Shown here one piece after another: positions 24,695 through 32,978 of a DNA stretch of 64,000 nucleotides. A model generated the notes under the pieces. The model did not search any database, was not told the DNA's origin, and was given only the letters and a program-made list of their open reading frames with translations. Origin of the DNA: an uncultured Bacteroidota bacterium (GTDB taxonomy: Bacteria; Bacteroidota; Bacteroidia; Bacteroidales; P3); contig CACYKY010000009.1 of assembly GCA_902775135.1 (NCBI GenBank), forward strand, positions 1 to 64,000, read 5' to 3'. How positions within the stretch are numbered: the first letter of the stretch is position 1; each line of letters starts with the position of its first letter. The position numbers and the translations under genes are program-made.

Positions 24695-26252
24695 TGCTCT
24701 CCACGCAGCGTATGCCGTCGAGTGCCGAACTGACGATGCCACCGGCATATCCGGCACCCTCGCCGCAAGGATACAACCCACGCAACTGGGGATGCTGCAA
24801 GGTATCCTTGTCGCGAGGAATGCGCACTGGGCTCGACGTACGGCTCTCCACAGCCAGCAACGAAGCGTCGGTGGTGATGAAGCCGCGCATCTTGCGGTCG
24901 AAATCCTTGAAAGCCTGTATCAGGCCGTCCACCACAAATTGCGGCAAGACCTCATGCAATGGGGCACTGACGCAGTGTCCCATATAGTTACTCTTGTTGA
25001 GACGCGACGAGGGGCGGCGCTCAAGGAAGTCCACTAGCCGCTGCGTCGGTGCGTCGATACATCCGCCGGCAGCCTCGAACGCGCGCGCTTCCACCTGTTT
25101 CTGGAACTCCAGCAGTCCTAATGGCCCCTCTGCACCCACGTCCTCGGGGTTCACCGTCACGGCGATGCCGCTGTTAGCAAAGGCCGAATTGCGCGCGGCG
25201 TTGCTCATGCCGTTCACCACCTGCTGTCCTCCCGCTGTGGCGGCGGGCACAATGACCCCTCCGGGACACATGCAGAAACTGAAGACCCCATGGCCACCCA
25301 CCTGAGTAACCAAACTATAGGTCGCCGGAGGCAACAACTTGGAATAGCCACGACCATGATACTGAATCTCGTTGATGAGTTCCTGCGGGTGTTCCACGCG
25401 GACACCGAGAGCGAAAGGCTTCGCCTCCAGCAACCAGCCCCGACGGGCAAAGAGTTCGTAGATGTCTCGTGCCGAATGGCCGGTGGCAAGGACGACAGCA
25501 TCGCCCTCAATCACCTCGTCGTTCGCTACCACACCGCACACACGACCCTCCTTGACCACGAGGTCTGAGACACGCGTATTGAAATGATACTCACCTCCGC
25601 CGGACACAATCGTGTCGCGCATACGCGCAATGATGGCCGGCAGGCGGTCAGTGCCGATGTGGGCGTGCACATCCACCATGATGTCGGGATCGGCGCCGTG
25701 CTCCACAAAGAGACGCAGCACCTCGCCGACGTCGCCGCGCTTGGTGGAGCGTGTATAGAGTTTGCCGTCGCTATAGGTTCCTGCACCGCCCTCACCGAAG
25801 CACCAGTTGCTGTCAGGGTTAACCTCCTTAGTGCGCACCATCCCGACAATGTCGGCCTTGCGCTCCTCCACGGGCTTGCCCCTCTCGACGATTATAGGCT
25901 TCATGTCCACTTGCAACGCCCTGAGGGCCGCAAACAATCCCGCCGGACCGGCACCCACGATGACAATCCTTTGGGCTTCCTTCACACCACTCCCTTTCAT
26001 CCCTTCCGCCTTGCCATTCTCACCACCCCCAACATTTTTCACCCCTTCCTCCACTGTTCCTACTTCCACCGTGCAGTGATACACCACCTTCCTACGGCGA
26101 CAGTCGATGCTGCGACGCGTGATACGCCAGGGATCATCCATGTGGTTGTCGGCCACACCAAGGGCACGCTCCACAGCACGCCGCACAGCGGCCTCCGAGG
26201 CATACTCCTCGGGCGTGAGGTCTATCTGTATTTGTTTCGCCATTTGCGACAT
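24678..26252 (-). CDS. FAD-dependent dehydrogenase-like protein (COG2509 type)
   Basis: 524 residues from ATG 26252, or 521 from ATG 26243. The N-terminal 60 residues (IQIDLTPEEYASEAAVRRAVERAL) form the small domain seen before the flavin fold in this family. The dinucleotide-binding motif is RIVIVGAGPAGLFAALRAL near 95. Further landmarks are WCFGEGGAGTYSDGKLYTRS, VVLATGHSARDIYELFARRG, SFCMCPGGVIVPA and the C-terminal GLYPCGEGAGYAGGIVSSALDG. The reaction is unknown. Residues about 67-92 are a Gly/Lys/Glu-rich insertion encoded by purine-rich simple sequence, resembling the dispersed repeats nearby. Convergent with porT, overlapping by 17 bases. Confidence 0.88.
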   Translation of the reverse strand: MSQMAKQIQIDLTPEEYASEAAVRRAVERALGVADNHMDDPWRITRRSIDCRRRKVVYHCTVEVGTVEEGVKNVGGGENGKAEGMKGSGVKEAQRIVIVGAGPAGLFAALRALQVDMKPIIVERGKPVEERKADIVGMVRTKEVNPDSNWCFGEGGAGTYSDGKLYTRSTKRGDVGEVLRLFVEHGADPDIMVDVHAHIGTDRLPAIIARMRDTIVSGGGEYHFNTRVSDLVVKEGRVCGVVANDEVIEGDAVVLATGHSARDIYELFARRGWLLEAKPFALGVRVEHPQELINEIQYHGRGYSKLLPPATYSLVTQVGGHGVFSFCMCPGGVIVPAATAGGQQVVNGMSNAARNSAFANSGIAVTVNPEDVGAEGPLGLLEFQKQVEARAFEAAGGCIDAPTQRLVDFLERRPSSRLNKSNYMGHCVSAPLHEVLPQFVVDGLIQAFKDFDRKMRGFITTDASLLAVESRTSSPVRIPRDKDTLQHPQLRGLYPCGEGAGYAGGIVSSALDGIRCVESISLQR

Positions 26253-26273
26253 TTTTTCATAAGAAACAAGAGG

Positions 26274-26281
26274 CAAATTTA
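26274..26281 (-). promoter_or_regulatory. Promoter of the FAD-protein gene, -7 element
   Basis: TAAATTTG on the minus strand, 21 bp before ATG 26252. The -33 box is weak. Confidence 0.6.
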
Positions 26282-26459
26282 CACAAAAAATCCGAAATAC
26301 AGGCAAGCAAGCACACAAACAACACATATTGAAATAAATATCAACATGTTATCATCATTCAAACACAATAAAATTTTACTCAGAAACCACTCTTTCATTC
26401 GTCAACGGCGAATGACATTCACCCATAAAACTTCTTATTATTTACACGGCATGGGAAAG

Positions 26460-26580
26460 ACATGACAATGAATGGGCAGAACCCCTTTGGGGGCCCGGCC
26501 GGTCCCATCATGCTAGCGACCGAAACGTGGAATCGAGCCCAGCTTCTTTCCACCGGTAAGGGGTGAGATGGAGATGTTTT
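26460..26580. other. GC-rich intergenic island of unknown role
   Basis: The 368-base gap between the divergent FAD-protein and sulfatase genes is AT-rich except for this island, which holds CCCCTTTGGGGG, CCGGCCGG and GCTAGC palindromes. It has no believable ORF and does not fold into an obvious terminator or tRNA. It could be a dispersed element remnant or a structured leader. Confidence 0.3.
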
Positions 26581-26607
26581 TTTTGAAGGGAAAACAGATT
26601 TTTTTCG

Positions 26608-26615
26608 TATCTTTG
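26608..26615 (+). promoter_or_regulatory. Sulfatase gene promoter, -7 element TATCTTTG
   Basis: Exact consensus only 5 bases before ATG 26621. Transcription would begin at or within a base or two of the start codon, implying a leaderless message. A TTTG box lies 22 bp upstream (26582-26585). Confidence 0.7.
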
Positions 26616-26620
26616 CATTC

Positions 26621-28528
26621 ATGATTAGGAAAGCCTCCCGATACAATTATCTGGTCTGCATCTATTTGGCAGGCATCGTTGTCTTTACGCTGTTCCGATT
26701 GGCGGAAACGGCGGTGTACGGATCGATGTCGGAGACTGGGATGAACTTCGGGGGAAGCTACGCCCACGCACTGTGGAACGGATTCCGGTTCGACACGGCG
26801 GTGAGTTGTTATATGCTGGCGCTGCCGTTACTGATGCTGATTGCAGGCGAGGTAGCCCACATACGAAAGCGGTGGTACTACAGCATAGCGCACTATATGC
26901 TGATGGTGCTGTACACAGTGGGATTCTTCGCCTGTGCGGCGGACATCCCCTATTTCTGCTATTTCTTCCAGCGCCTGGACGCGGCGTCGCTAGGTCTGAC
27001 GGACAGTTTCGGCATGGCAGCAAGCATGATTGTAAGCGAGCCGATGTATGTGGTCTACCTAGGGGTATTTGTAGTGGTGAGTGTAGGATGGTGGCTATTG
27101 GGAAGACTGATTTTCAAGCGCGTGCTGCTCAGCAACCTCGACGAGCGGTTGCCCATGGGATGGGGAATAGGCATCGGTGTGGTGCTGCTGGCAGTGGGAT
27201 TCGTCGGCATGCGCGGCACCCTATCTGGGAAGAGTCCTCTGCGCACAGGCACGGCCTATTTCTGCAACGATGCATTCCTGAACCAGATTGGGTTGAACCC
27301 AGTGTTCACCTTCATGAAGAGCATGGAGGAGGTTGGCAAGAGCGCCAACCAGCCCCTGGCGTTGATGGACGAGGCTGAGGCCGAAGCGGTGCTGGCCGAA
27401 TGGCGTGCAATACCCATCGACAGCACGCTGGCCGAAGCGCATCTTCGGCTGGAGGAGGGCACGAACGTGGTGCTGGTGCTGATGGAATCGATGAGCGCAG
27501 AGAAAACAGGCCTGAGCAGGACGGGCGAAAGCCTGACTCGCCACCTGGACAGCCTGATGGCACGCTCGATGACCTTCACCGAAGCGTGGTCGGCAGGCAT
27601 TCATACACACAACGGCATCTACTCATCGCTCTACGGACACCCTGCTCTGCTGGCGCGCCATATGATCAAGGGAACACCCATTCCACGCATGCACGGGTTG
27701 CCACACGTGCTGAAAGAAGCCGGCTACCGCACCACCTTCTTCATGACCCACCAGGAGGACTACGACAATATGCGCGGATTCCTCTACCAGAATGGCTTCG
27801 ACCGTGTTGTGGGGCAGTCAGACTATCCCTCACGCGAGGTTGTAGGTACATGGGGGGTGCCGGACCATGTGATGTTCAATCACTTGATTGAGCACCTGGA
27901 CAGCACCGCCGCACAAGGACCGTTCTTTGCCTGCGCGATGACCTGTAGCGACCACGGCCCTTACATCATTCCGGAGGGCATCGACCTGAAGTGCAGGGAG
28001 ACCGACCGCAAACGAGCCATAGTGGAATACGCCGACTGGGCTATAGGTCATCTGATGCAGCTGGCGAGCAAGCGTCCGTGGTTCAGGAAAACGGTGTTCG
28101 TCTTTGTGGCCGACCACGGGGCACGGATGGATGCCCTGTACGACATGGCACTGAGCTACAATCATGTGCCGCTGCTGTTCTATGCCCCAGGAAGGATTGA
28201 GCCACATGTGGTGGATCGGCTGGCACAGCAGATAGACATTGCACCAACGATGCTGGGAATGCTGGGACTGGACGACAGCGGAAGCATGCTGGGCATCGAC
28301 CTGCGTAACCATGTAAGACCCTACGCCTACTTCAGCGCCGACGACAAGATAGGCGTAGTAGACGGCGAGATGCTGATGATATACCGCGTGAAGCAAAAGA
28401 ATACAAGCCTCTACAGATACAAAGAAAATAGCACCGACGACCTCGCCGGAGAGTACCCGGAGAGGGCAGCGGCCATGCGGCGTCACGCCTTCGGACTGAC
28501 GCAGATCAGCCAAAGGATGAGGAAATAG
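26621..28528 (+). CDS. LTA synthase family membrane sulfatase/phosphotransferase
   Basis: 635 residues. Four to five membrane helices lie in the first 200 residues (LVCIYLAGIVVFTLF, MLALPLLMLIAG, HYMLMVLYTVGFFACA, VVYLGVFVVVSVGWWL, GIGIGVVLLAVGFVG). A periplasmic alkaline-phosphatase-fold domain follows: VVLVLMESMS (metal Glu), AGIHTHNGIYSSLYG (Thr nucleophile region), CAMTCSDHGPY and FVFVADHGARM (metal ligands). This is the plan of LTA-synthase/EptA-like enzymes that move phosphoglycerol or phosphoethanolamine groups onto lipids or glycans. The acceptor is not predictable. The start codon lies almost on the promoter. uvrB follows 38 nt downstream. Confidence 0.88.
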   Translation: MIRKASRYNYLVCIYLAGIVVFTLFRLAETAVYGSMSETGMNFGGSYAHALWNGFRFDTAVSCYMLALPLLMLIAGEVAHIRKRWYYSIAHYMLMVLYTVGFFACAADIPYFCYFFQRLDAASLGLTDSFGMAASMIVSEPMYVVYLGVFVVVSVGWWLLGRLIFKRVLLSNLDERLPMGWGIGIGVVLLAVGFVGMRGTLSGKSPLRTGTAYFCNDAFLNQIGLNPVFTFMKSMEEVGKSANQPLALMDEAEAEAVLAEWRAIPIDSTLAEAHLRLEEGTNVVLVLMESMSAEKTGLSRTGESLTRHLDSLMARSMTFTEAWSAGIHTHNGIYSSLYGHPALLARHMIKGTPIPRMHGLPHVLKEAGYRTTFFMTHQEDYDNMRGFLYQNGFDRVVGQSDYPSREVVGTWGVPDHVMFNHLIEHLDSTAAQGPFFACAMTCSDHGPYIIPEGIDLKCRETDRKRAIVEYADWAIGHLMQLASKRPWFRKTVFVFVADHGARMDALYDMALSYNHVPLLFYAPGRIEPHVVDRLAQQIDIAPTMLGMLGLDDSGSMLGIDLRNHVRPYAYFSADDKIGVVDGEMLMIYRVKQKNTSLYRYKENSTDDLAGEYPERAAAMRRHAFGLTQISQRMRK

Positions 28529-28565
28529 AGGTTTGTGTCGAGCGGTTAGTGTTAAGTGAATAGCT

Positions 28566-30659
28566 ATGGATTTTAAACTGAAATCGGATTTCGCGCCCAT
28601 GGGCGACCAGCCAGAGGCCATACGGCAACTGGTGGAAGGTGTGCGCGCCGGCCAGCGGGCTCAAGTGCTGCAGGGTGTTACGGGCAGTGGAAAGACCTTC
28701 ACGGTCGCCAATGTGATACAGGAGTTGCAACGTCCCACGCTGGTGCTGAGCCACAACAAGACGCTGGCGGCACAGCTTTACGGCGAGTTCCGGCAGTTCT
28801 TCCCCGACAATGCGGTGGAATACTTCGTGAGTTACTACGACTACTACCAGCCGGAAGCATACATCGCCGCCACCAATACCTACATTGAGAAAGACCTAGC
28901 CATCAACGACGAGCTGGACAAGCTGCGCCTGAGGGCCAGTTCGGCTTTGCTCAGCGGCCGGAGGGACGTCATCGTGGTGTCGTCGGTGAGCTGCATCTAC
29001 GGCATCGGCAACCCTGAGGAGTTCAAGAAAGGAACCGTCGAAATACACATGGGCGACCGCTTGAAGAGGGACGACCTGCTGATGCGACTGCTGGATGCGC
29101 AATATGTGAGAAACGAGATCGAATTCGTCAATGGTCGCTTCCGCGTCAAAGGCGACACGGTGGATATCTACCCCTCGTTTGCCGATTTCTGCTATCGCAT
29201 CTCCTTCTGGGACGACGAAGTGGAAAGTCTGGAAAGCTTCGACCCCGTCAGCGGCCAGCGGCTGGAACGCTTCCAGGACATCGTCATCTACCCTGCCAGC
29301 AACTTCCTCACCTCGAAGGACCACCTGCCGGAGATCATCCTCCAGATTCAACGGGATATGTTTGAGCGTCGCGACTATCTGGAGAGTATCGACAAACACC
29401 TGGAGGCAAAGCGCCTGGAGGAGCGTGTGAACTACGACCTCGAAATGATACAGGAGCTGGGCTACTGCTCCGGAATCGAGAATTACAGCCGCTATTTCGA
29501 CGGACGCTCCCCGGGAAGCCGTCCTTTTTGCCTGATAGACTATTTCCCCGACGATTTCCTGCTGGTGGTGGACGAAAGCCATGTGACAGTGCCTCAGATA
29601 GGAGCCATGTACGGCGGCGACCGCTCGCGCAAGACTTCCCTAGTGGAATACGGCTTCCGCCTGCCGTCGGCGCTCGACAACCGTCCCCTGACCTACGACG
29701 AATTCTACAACCTCACGGGCCAAACCATCTACATCAGCGCCACACCGGCCGACTACGAACTGTCGGAGGCCGAAGGCGTGGTGGTGGAGCAGGTGATACG
29801 CCCCACCGGGCTGCTCGACCCCGTTGTGGAAGTGCGTCCTGCAGTGAGCCAAGTGGACGACCTGCTGGACGAGATTGAGAACACCGTGGACAAAGGCGAG
29901 CGAGTGTTAGTGACAACGCTGACCAAACGTATGGCGGAGGAACTGACAAGCTATCTGATCAACCTTGGAATCAAAAGCAAATACATACACAGCGACGTGG
30001 ACACCCTGGAACGCGTGGAAATCATGCGCGACCTCCGCATGGGTGTGTTCGACGTACTGGTGGGAGTGAACCTGCTGCGCGAAGGACTGGACCTGCCGGA
30101 GGTGAGTCTGGTAGCCATATTGGATGCCGACAAAGAGGGTTTCCTGCGCAGCGACCGAGCACTTATACAGACCATCGGACGCGCAGCACGCAATGTGCAC
30201 AGCAAGGCCATTCTCTACGGCGATACCATCACGGGTTCCATGCAGCGAGCCATAGACCTCACCAACCGGCACCGCGAGAAACAAATAAAATACAATATGG
30301 AACATGGCATCGTACCCCGACAGATTGTGAAGAGTACTGATGCCATCCTGGGGACCACCAGCGTTATCGAACTGGCAGCCGAGGAGAGAGGGGATAGAAG
30401 CGTGGAGAACGCCGAGTGGAGAGCGGAGGACAAAGAGCGGAAGACGATGGCTGCTGAAGAGAAACTGGAATACGGCAAAGTCCAGAAGGAGACCGAGCCG
30501 TCACCCTACCTGAAGATGACCAAAGAACAACTGCGCAAGGAGATTCGCGACCGGCAGCGAAAGATGCAAACCGCAGCCAAGGAACTGGATTTCATGTCGG
30601 CAGCCAAATACCGCGACGAGATCAAGGAACTGCAAGGGTTGCTGGAGACGGCAAGATAA
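28566..30659 (+). CDS. uvrB: Excinuclease ABC subunit B
   Basis: 697 residues. Walker A GVTGSGKTF (37-45), beta-hairpin region YYDYYQPEAYI, DEL-type helicase motifs (LLVVDESHVTVPQIGAMYGGD), motif V/VI (LLREGLDLPEVSLVAILDADKEGFLRS; QTIGRAARN) and a C-terminal UVR domain (AKELDFMSAAKYRDEIKEL) that binds UvrC. It is the damage-verification helicase of nucleotide excision repair. The linker before the UVR domain (nt 30385-30450) is rich in Glu/Arg/Lys and encoded by purine-rich simple sequence. Ends in a shared bidirectional terminator. Confidence 0.97.
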   Translation: MDFKLKSDFAPMGDQPEAIRQLVEGVRAGQRAQVLQGVTGSGKTFTVANVIQELQRPTLVLSHNKTLAAQLYGEFRQFFPDNAVEYFVSYYDYYQPEAYIAATNTYIEKDLAINDELDKLRLRASSALLSGRRDVIVVSSVSCIYGIGNPEEFKKGTVEIHMGDRLKRDDLLMRLLDAQYVRNEIEFVNGRFRVKGDTVDIYPSFADFCYRISFWDDEVESLESFDPVSGQRLERFQDIVIYPASNFLTSKDHLPEIILQIQRDMFERRDYLESIDKHLEAKRLEERVNYDLEMIQELGYCSGIENYSRYFDGRSPGSRPFCLIDYFPDDFLLVVDESHVTVPQIGAMYGGDRSRKTSLVEYGFRLPSALDNRPLTYDEFYNLTGQTIYISATPADYELSEAEGVVVEQVIRPTGLLDPVVEVRPAVSQVDDLLDEIENTVDKGERVLVTTLTKRMAEELTSYLINLGIKSKYIHSDVDTLERVEIMRDLRMGVFDVLVGVNLLREGLDLPEVSLVAILDADKEGFLRSDRALIQTIGRAARNVHSKAILYGDTITGSMQRAIDLTNRHREKQIKYNMEHGIVPRQIVKSTDAILGTTSVIELAAEERGDRSVENAEWRAEDKERKTMAAEEKLEYGKVQKETEPSPYLKMTKEQLRKEIRDRQRKMQTAAKELDFMSAAKYRDEIKELQGLLETAR

Positions 30660-30667
30660 AAAAGAGA

Positions 30668-30693
30668 GGCCCCGCTGCGAATGCAGCGGGGCC
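30668..30693. terminator. Bidirectional terminator between uvrB and the OmpA chimera
   Basis: Perfect 11-bp stem GGCCCCGCTGC / GCAGCGGGGCC with loop GAAT. It is followed by TTCCCTT on the plus strand and by TCTCTTTTTT on the minus strand. Confidence 0.9.
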
Positions 30694-30714
30694 TTCCCTT
30701 ATGCCGTTCTGTCC

Positions 30715-32949
30715 TTATTTCAGCTTGATGACAGCACGACGGTTCATATAACGGTGCTCCTCAGTGTCGTTGGGGACAACGGGTTCGTTCTCACCCTTCG
30801 AGACCGTGGAGATGTTGGCAGCAGGAGCGCCACGCTTCACCATGAGGGCCTTCAAAGCTTCGGCACGCTTCAAACCATACTTCATATTGCCTTCGGCAGA
30901 GCCGATGCTGTCGGTGTGGCCAGTGACAACAACCTTGAGGTTGCGGTCGGCAGCCATAGCCTTGCAGATGGCATTGATGGCGCGGTCGGTCTTCTCGTCG
31001 AACTTGGGCTCGGTCTTGGCGAAGTCGAAGTTGACGGTAGCGTTGATTTCGTCGAGGAGTTTCTGGAGCTGCGCACGGTCGGCAGGTTTGTTGTCAACGG
31101 GCTTGCTGGCAGTACCGCAGGCACGCTGGGCGGCATCGCGGGCCTTGATAGCGGCGCGATAGGCAGCGGCAACGTTACCCATGCGGGCTGCTTCGGCTGC
31201 TTCGGCTGCATACTGCTTAGCCTCCTTGACGGCGGCTTTGGCCTCAGCGCTGTTGTTCTTGGCAGCGCAGGCTTCTCCCGATTCGGCGAAGGACTTGGCA
31301 GCGGCAGCATAGCTCTCGGGCAGATTGCCACGATAGGCTTTGCCAGCAGCATCCTTACCATCGGTCAGAGCGGGCTTGCTGCCAGTCTCGTTGGCCATAG
31401 CGATGGCTTCATTGGCGAGGTTGTTGGCAACGTTGGGATCGTTGTAGGCAACGGTAGGACGGGCGTCCTTGTCGGCGTCGCGGGCAATCTCAGAATTGAT
31501 CTTGGCATTGCGGCTGGCGGCCATAGCGCAGTCGAGACCGTCCTTGTGGGAGGCGTCGGCATAGAGGGCAGCGTCGTCGGCAGCCTGCGAAGCGGTGGGA
31601 AGGTTCTTCTGACCGGCATAGTCACGGGCATCGGCGGCATAGCTGTCGGCAATGTCGCCATAGGCCTCGTTAAAGAGGTCGTAGGCCTTGCAGTACTGAC
31701 CATTCTTATGGGCAGCTTTGGCATCGGCAGCGGCGGCTTTGGCATCGGCGACAGCCTCCTTGGCGGCGGCAGAGCCGGACTCGTTGGCAGCCTGCTCGGC
31801 CTCGGCGAGGTCGGCGTCGATATTGGCCATAGCGGCGGCAAGGTCAGGATTGTTCATGCGGCGGGCATTGCAACGTGCCTCGCGGGCAGCAGCCTCCTCG
31901 GCGGCCTGGGCAGCAGCATCTTCGTCGCTAGCATTGCCGTAGTTGGCGTTGTTGCCATTGTCATTGTTGTTGCCGTTGTTGCCATTGTTATTGTTGCCGG
32001 CATTACCGCTACCGTAATTGTCATAAGGCACAAGGGCACCATCATCGTCGCCACCCTTGGTGGAATGGCAGTCCCAACCGACATTGATGCCAATCTTGAG
32101 GCCTACGTTGAGGCGGTGGAGTTCATCAATCTGGTTCGAGTTGAAAACTCCGTTGTAGTCGCTCACCAGAGGACCGGCAGCAGCGGTGGCGGTGGTGACA
32201 TCAGGGGCGTTCAGCAGAGGTGCGGAGACGGTACCATCCATGAGATTGGTGATACCATAGCCGCCATAAAGGCCAAAGTAGAATCCCCAGTGATTGCTGA
32301 GGGAGTAGTTGAATCCGAGGTCGGCAATGACGCTGACACCCATCTTCTTGAGACCCTCGTTGTCGCCACTCTCATCGGCATTGTAGGTGGTGAAACCATA
32401 GGAAGGCAGGTCACGATATTCCACATTGGTAGCGGGGAAATAGCCGCTGACGCTGTATGAACCATCGTCGGCTTTGAATTCGCTCTTGAAGGGGAAATCA
32501 AGCTGGGCTCCGAGACCAAGGAGGAAGAACCAACGCTCACCCATGGGAGCACGCCAGTAGAGTTCAATGGGCACATTGATGGACATGGTGGTCTGAGTCT
32601 CTTTCCAGCTATTGAAACCGGCATGAGGATAGTAGGTGAGGTTGTTGGCGGGATGGATAAGCGAGATGGCATTGTCGGCATTCTCAACCCAGTCGTAGGT
32701 GGCGCCGGAGCGGGAGTAGTCAAACTGCACACCGATACCCATACCAAAATGAGTTCCAAAGAAATGGATATACTTGAATTCACCGAGGAAACCCAATTTG
32801 GGATTCCAGGTGCCATCGGAGGGGTTGAACATCAGCGTGTTCATTCCACCACCAATGTTGTAGCCGAAATAGTTGCTGTGCTGGTTCATCTGAGCCTGCG
32901 ACCCCATGGCAAGGGCGAGGACTCCAATCAAGATGAATATACGTTTCAT
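30715..32949 (-). CDS. Large OmpA-family protein: beta-barrel, Asn/Gly linker, Ala-rich helical region, OmpA domain
   Basis: 744 residues in four parts. A signal peptide (MKRIFILIGVLALAMGSQA) is followed by an outer-membrane barrel-like region (about 20-305, many alternating aromatic strands). Residues about 315-345 are an Asn/Gly linker. Residues about 345-625 are very Ala-rich and helical (DAKAAAADAKAAHK, ASQAADDAALYADAS, EAKQYAAEAAEAARMGN) in roughly 40-residue units. The last 105 residues are an OmpA peptidoglycan-binding domain (VNFDFAKTEPKFDEKTDRAINAI, VVVTGHTDSIGSAEGN, LKRAEALKALMVKRG, YMNRRAVIKL). The helical region could bridge outer membrane and peptidoglycan. It starts 29 nt after the adhesin gene and is probably cotranscribed with it. 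Confidence 0.88.
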   Translation of the reverse strand: MKRIFILIGVLALAMGSQAQMNQHSNYFGYNIGGGMNTLMFNPSDGTWNPKLGFLGEFKYIHFFGTHFGMGIGVQFDYSRSGATYDWVENADNAISLIHPANNLTYYPHAGFNSWKETQTTMSINVPIELYWRAPMGERWFFLLGLGAQLDFPFKSEFKADDGSYSVSGYFPATNVEYRDLPSYGFTTYNADESGDNEGLKKMGVSVIADLGFNYSLSNHWGFYFGLYGGYGITNLMDGTVSAPLLNAPDVTTATAAAGPLVSDYNGVFNSNQIDELHRLNVGLKIGINVGWDCHSTKGGDDDGALVPYDNYGSGNAGNNNNGNNGNNNDNGNNANYGNASDEDAAAQAAEEAAAREARCNARRMNNPDLAAAMANIDADLAEAEQAANESGSAAAKEAVADAKAAAADAKAAHKNGQYCKAYDLFNEAYGDIADSYAADARDYAGQKNLPTASQAADDAALYADASHKDGLDCAMAASRNAKINSEIARDADKDARPTVAYNDPNVANNLANEAIAMANETGSKPALTDGKDAAGKAYRGNLPESYAAAAKSFAESGEACAAKNNSAEAKAAVKEAKQYAAEAAEAARMGNVAAAYRAAIKARDAAQRACGTASKPVDNKPADRAQLQKLLDEINATVNFDFAKTEPKFDEKTDRAINAICKAMAADRNLKVVVTGHTDSIGSAEGNMKYGLKRAEALKALMVKRGAPAANISTVSKGENEPVVPNDTEEHRYMNRRAVIKLK

Positions 32950-32978
32950 ATAACTATCTTTTTATTTTGTTTCTAAAA

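Noticed and set aside
21823..24700. A tRNA-Gln-integrated mobile element
   Set aside because: Only the recombinase fits. No att repeat of the tRNA 3' end, no cargo and no transfer genes were found; downstream genes are ordinary chromosomal ones.
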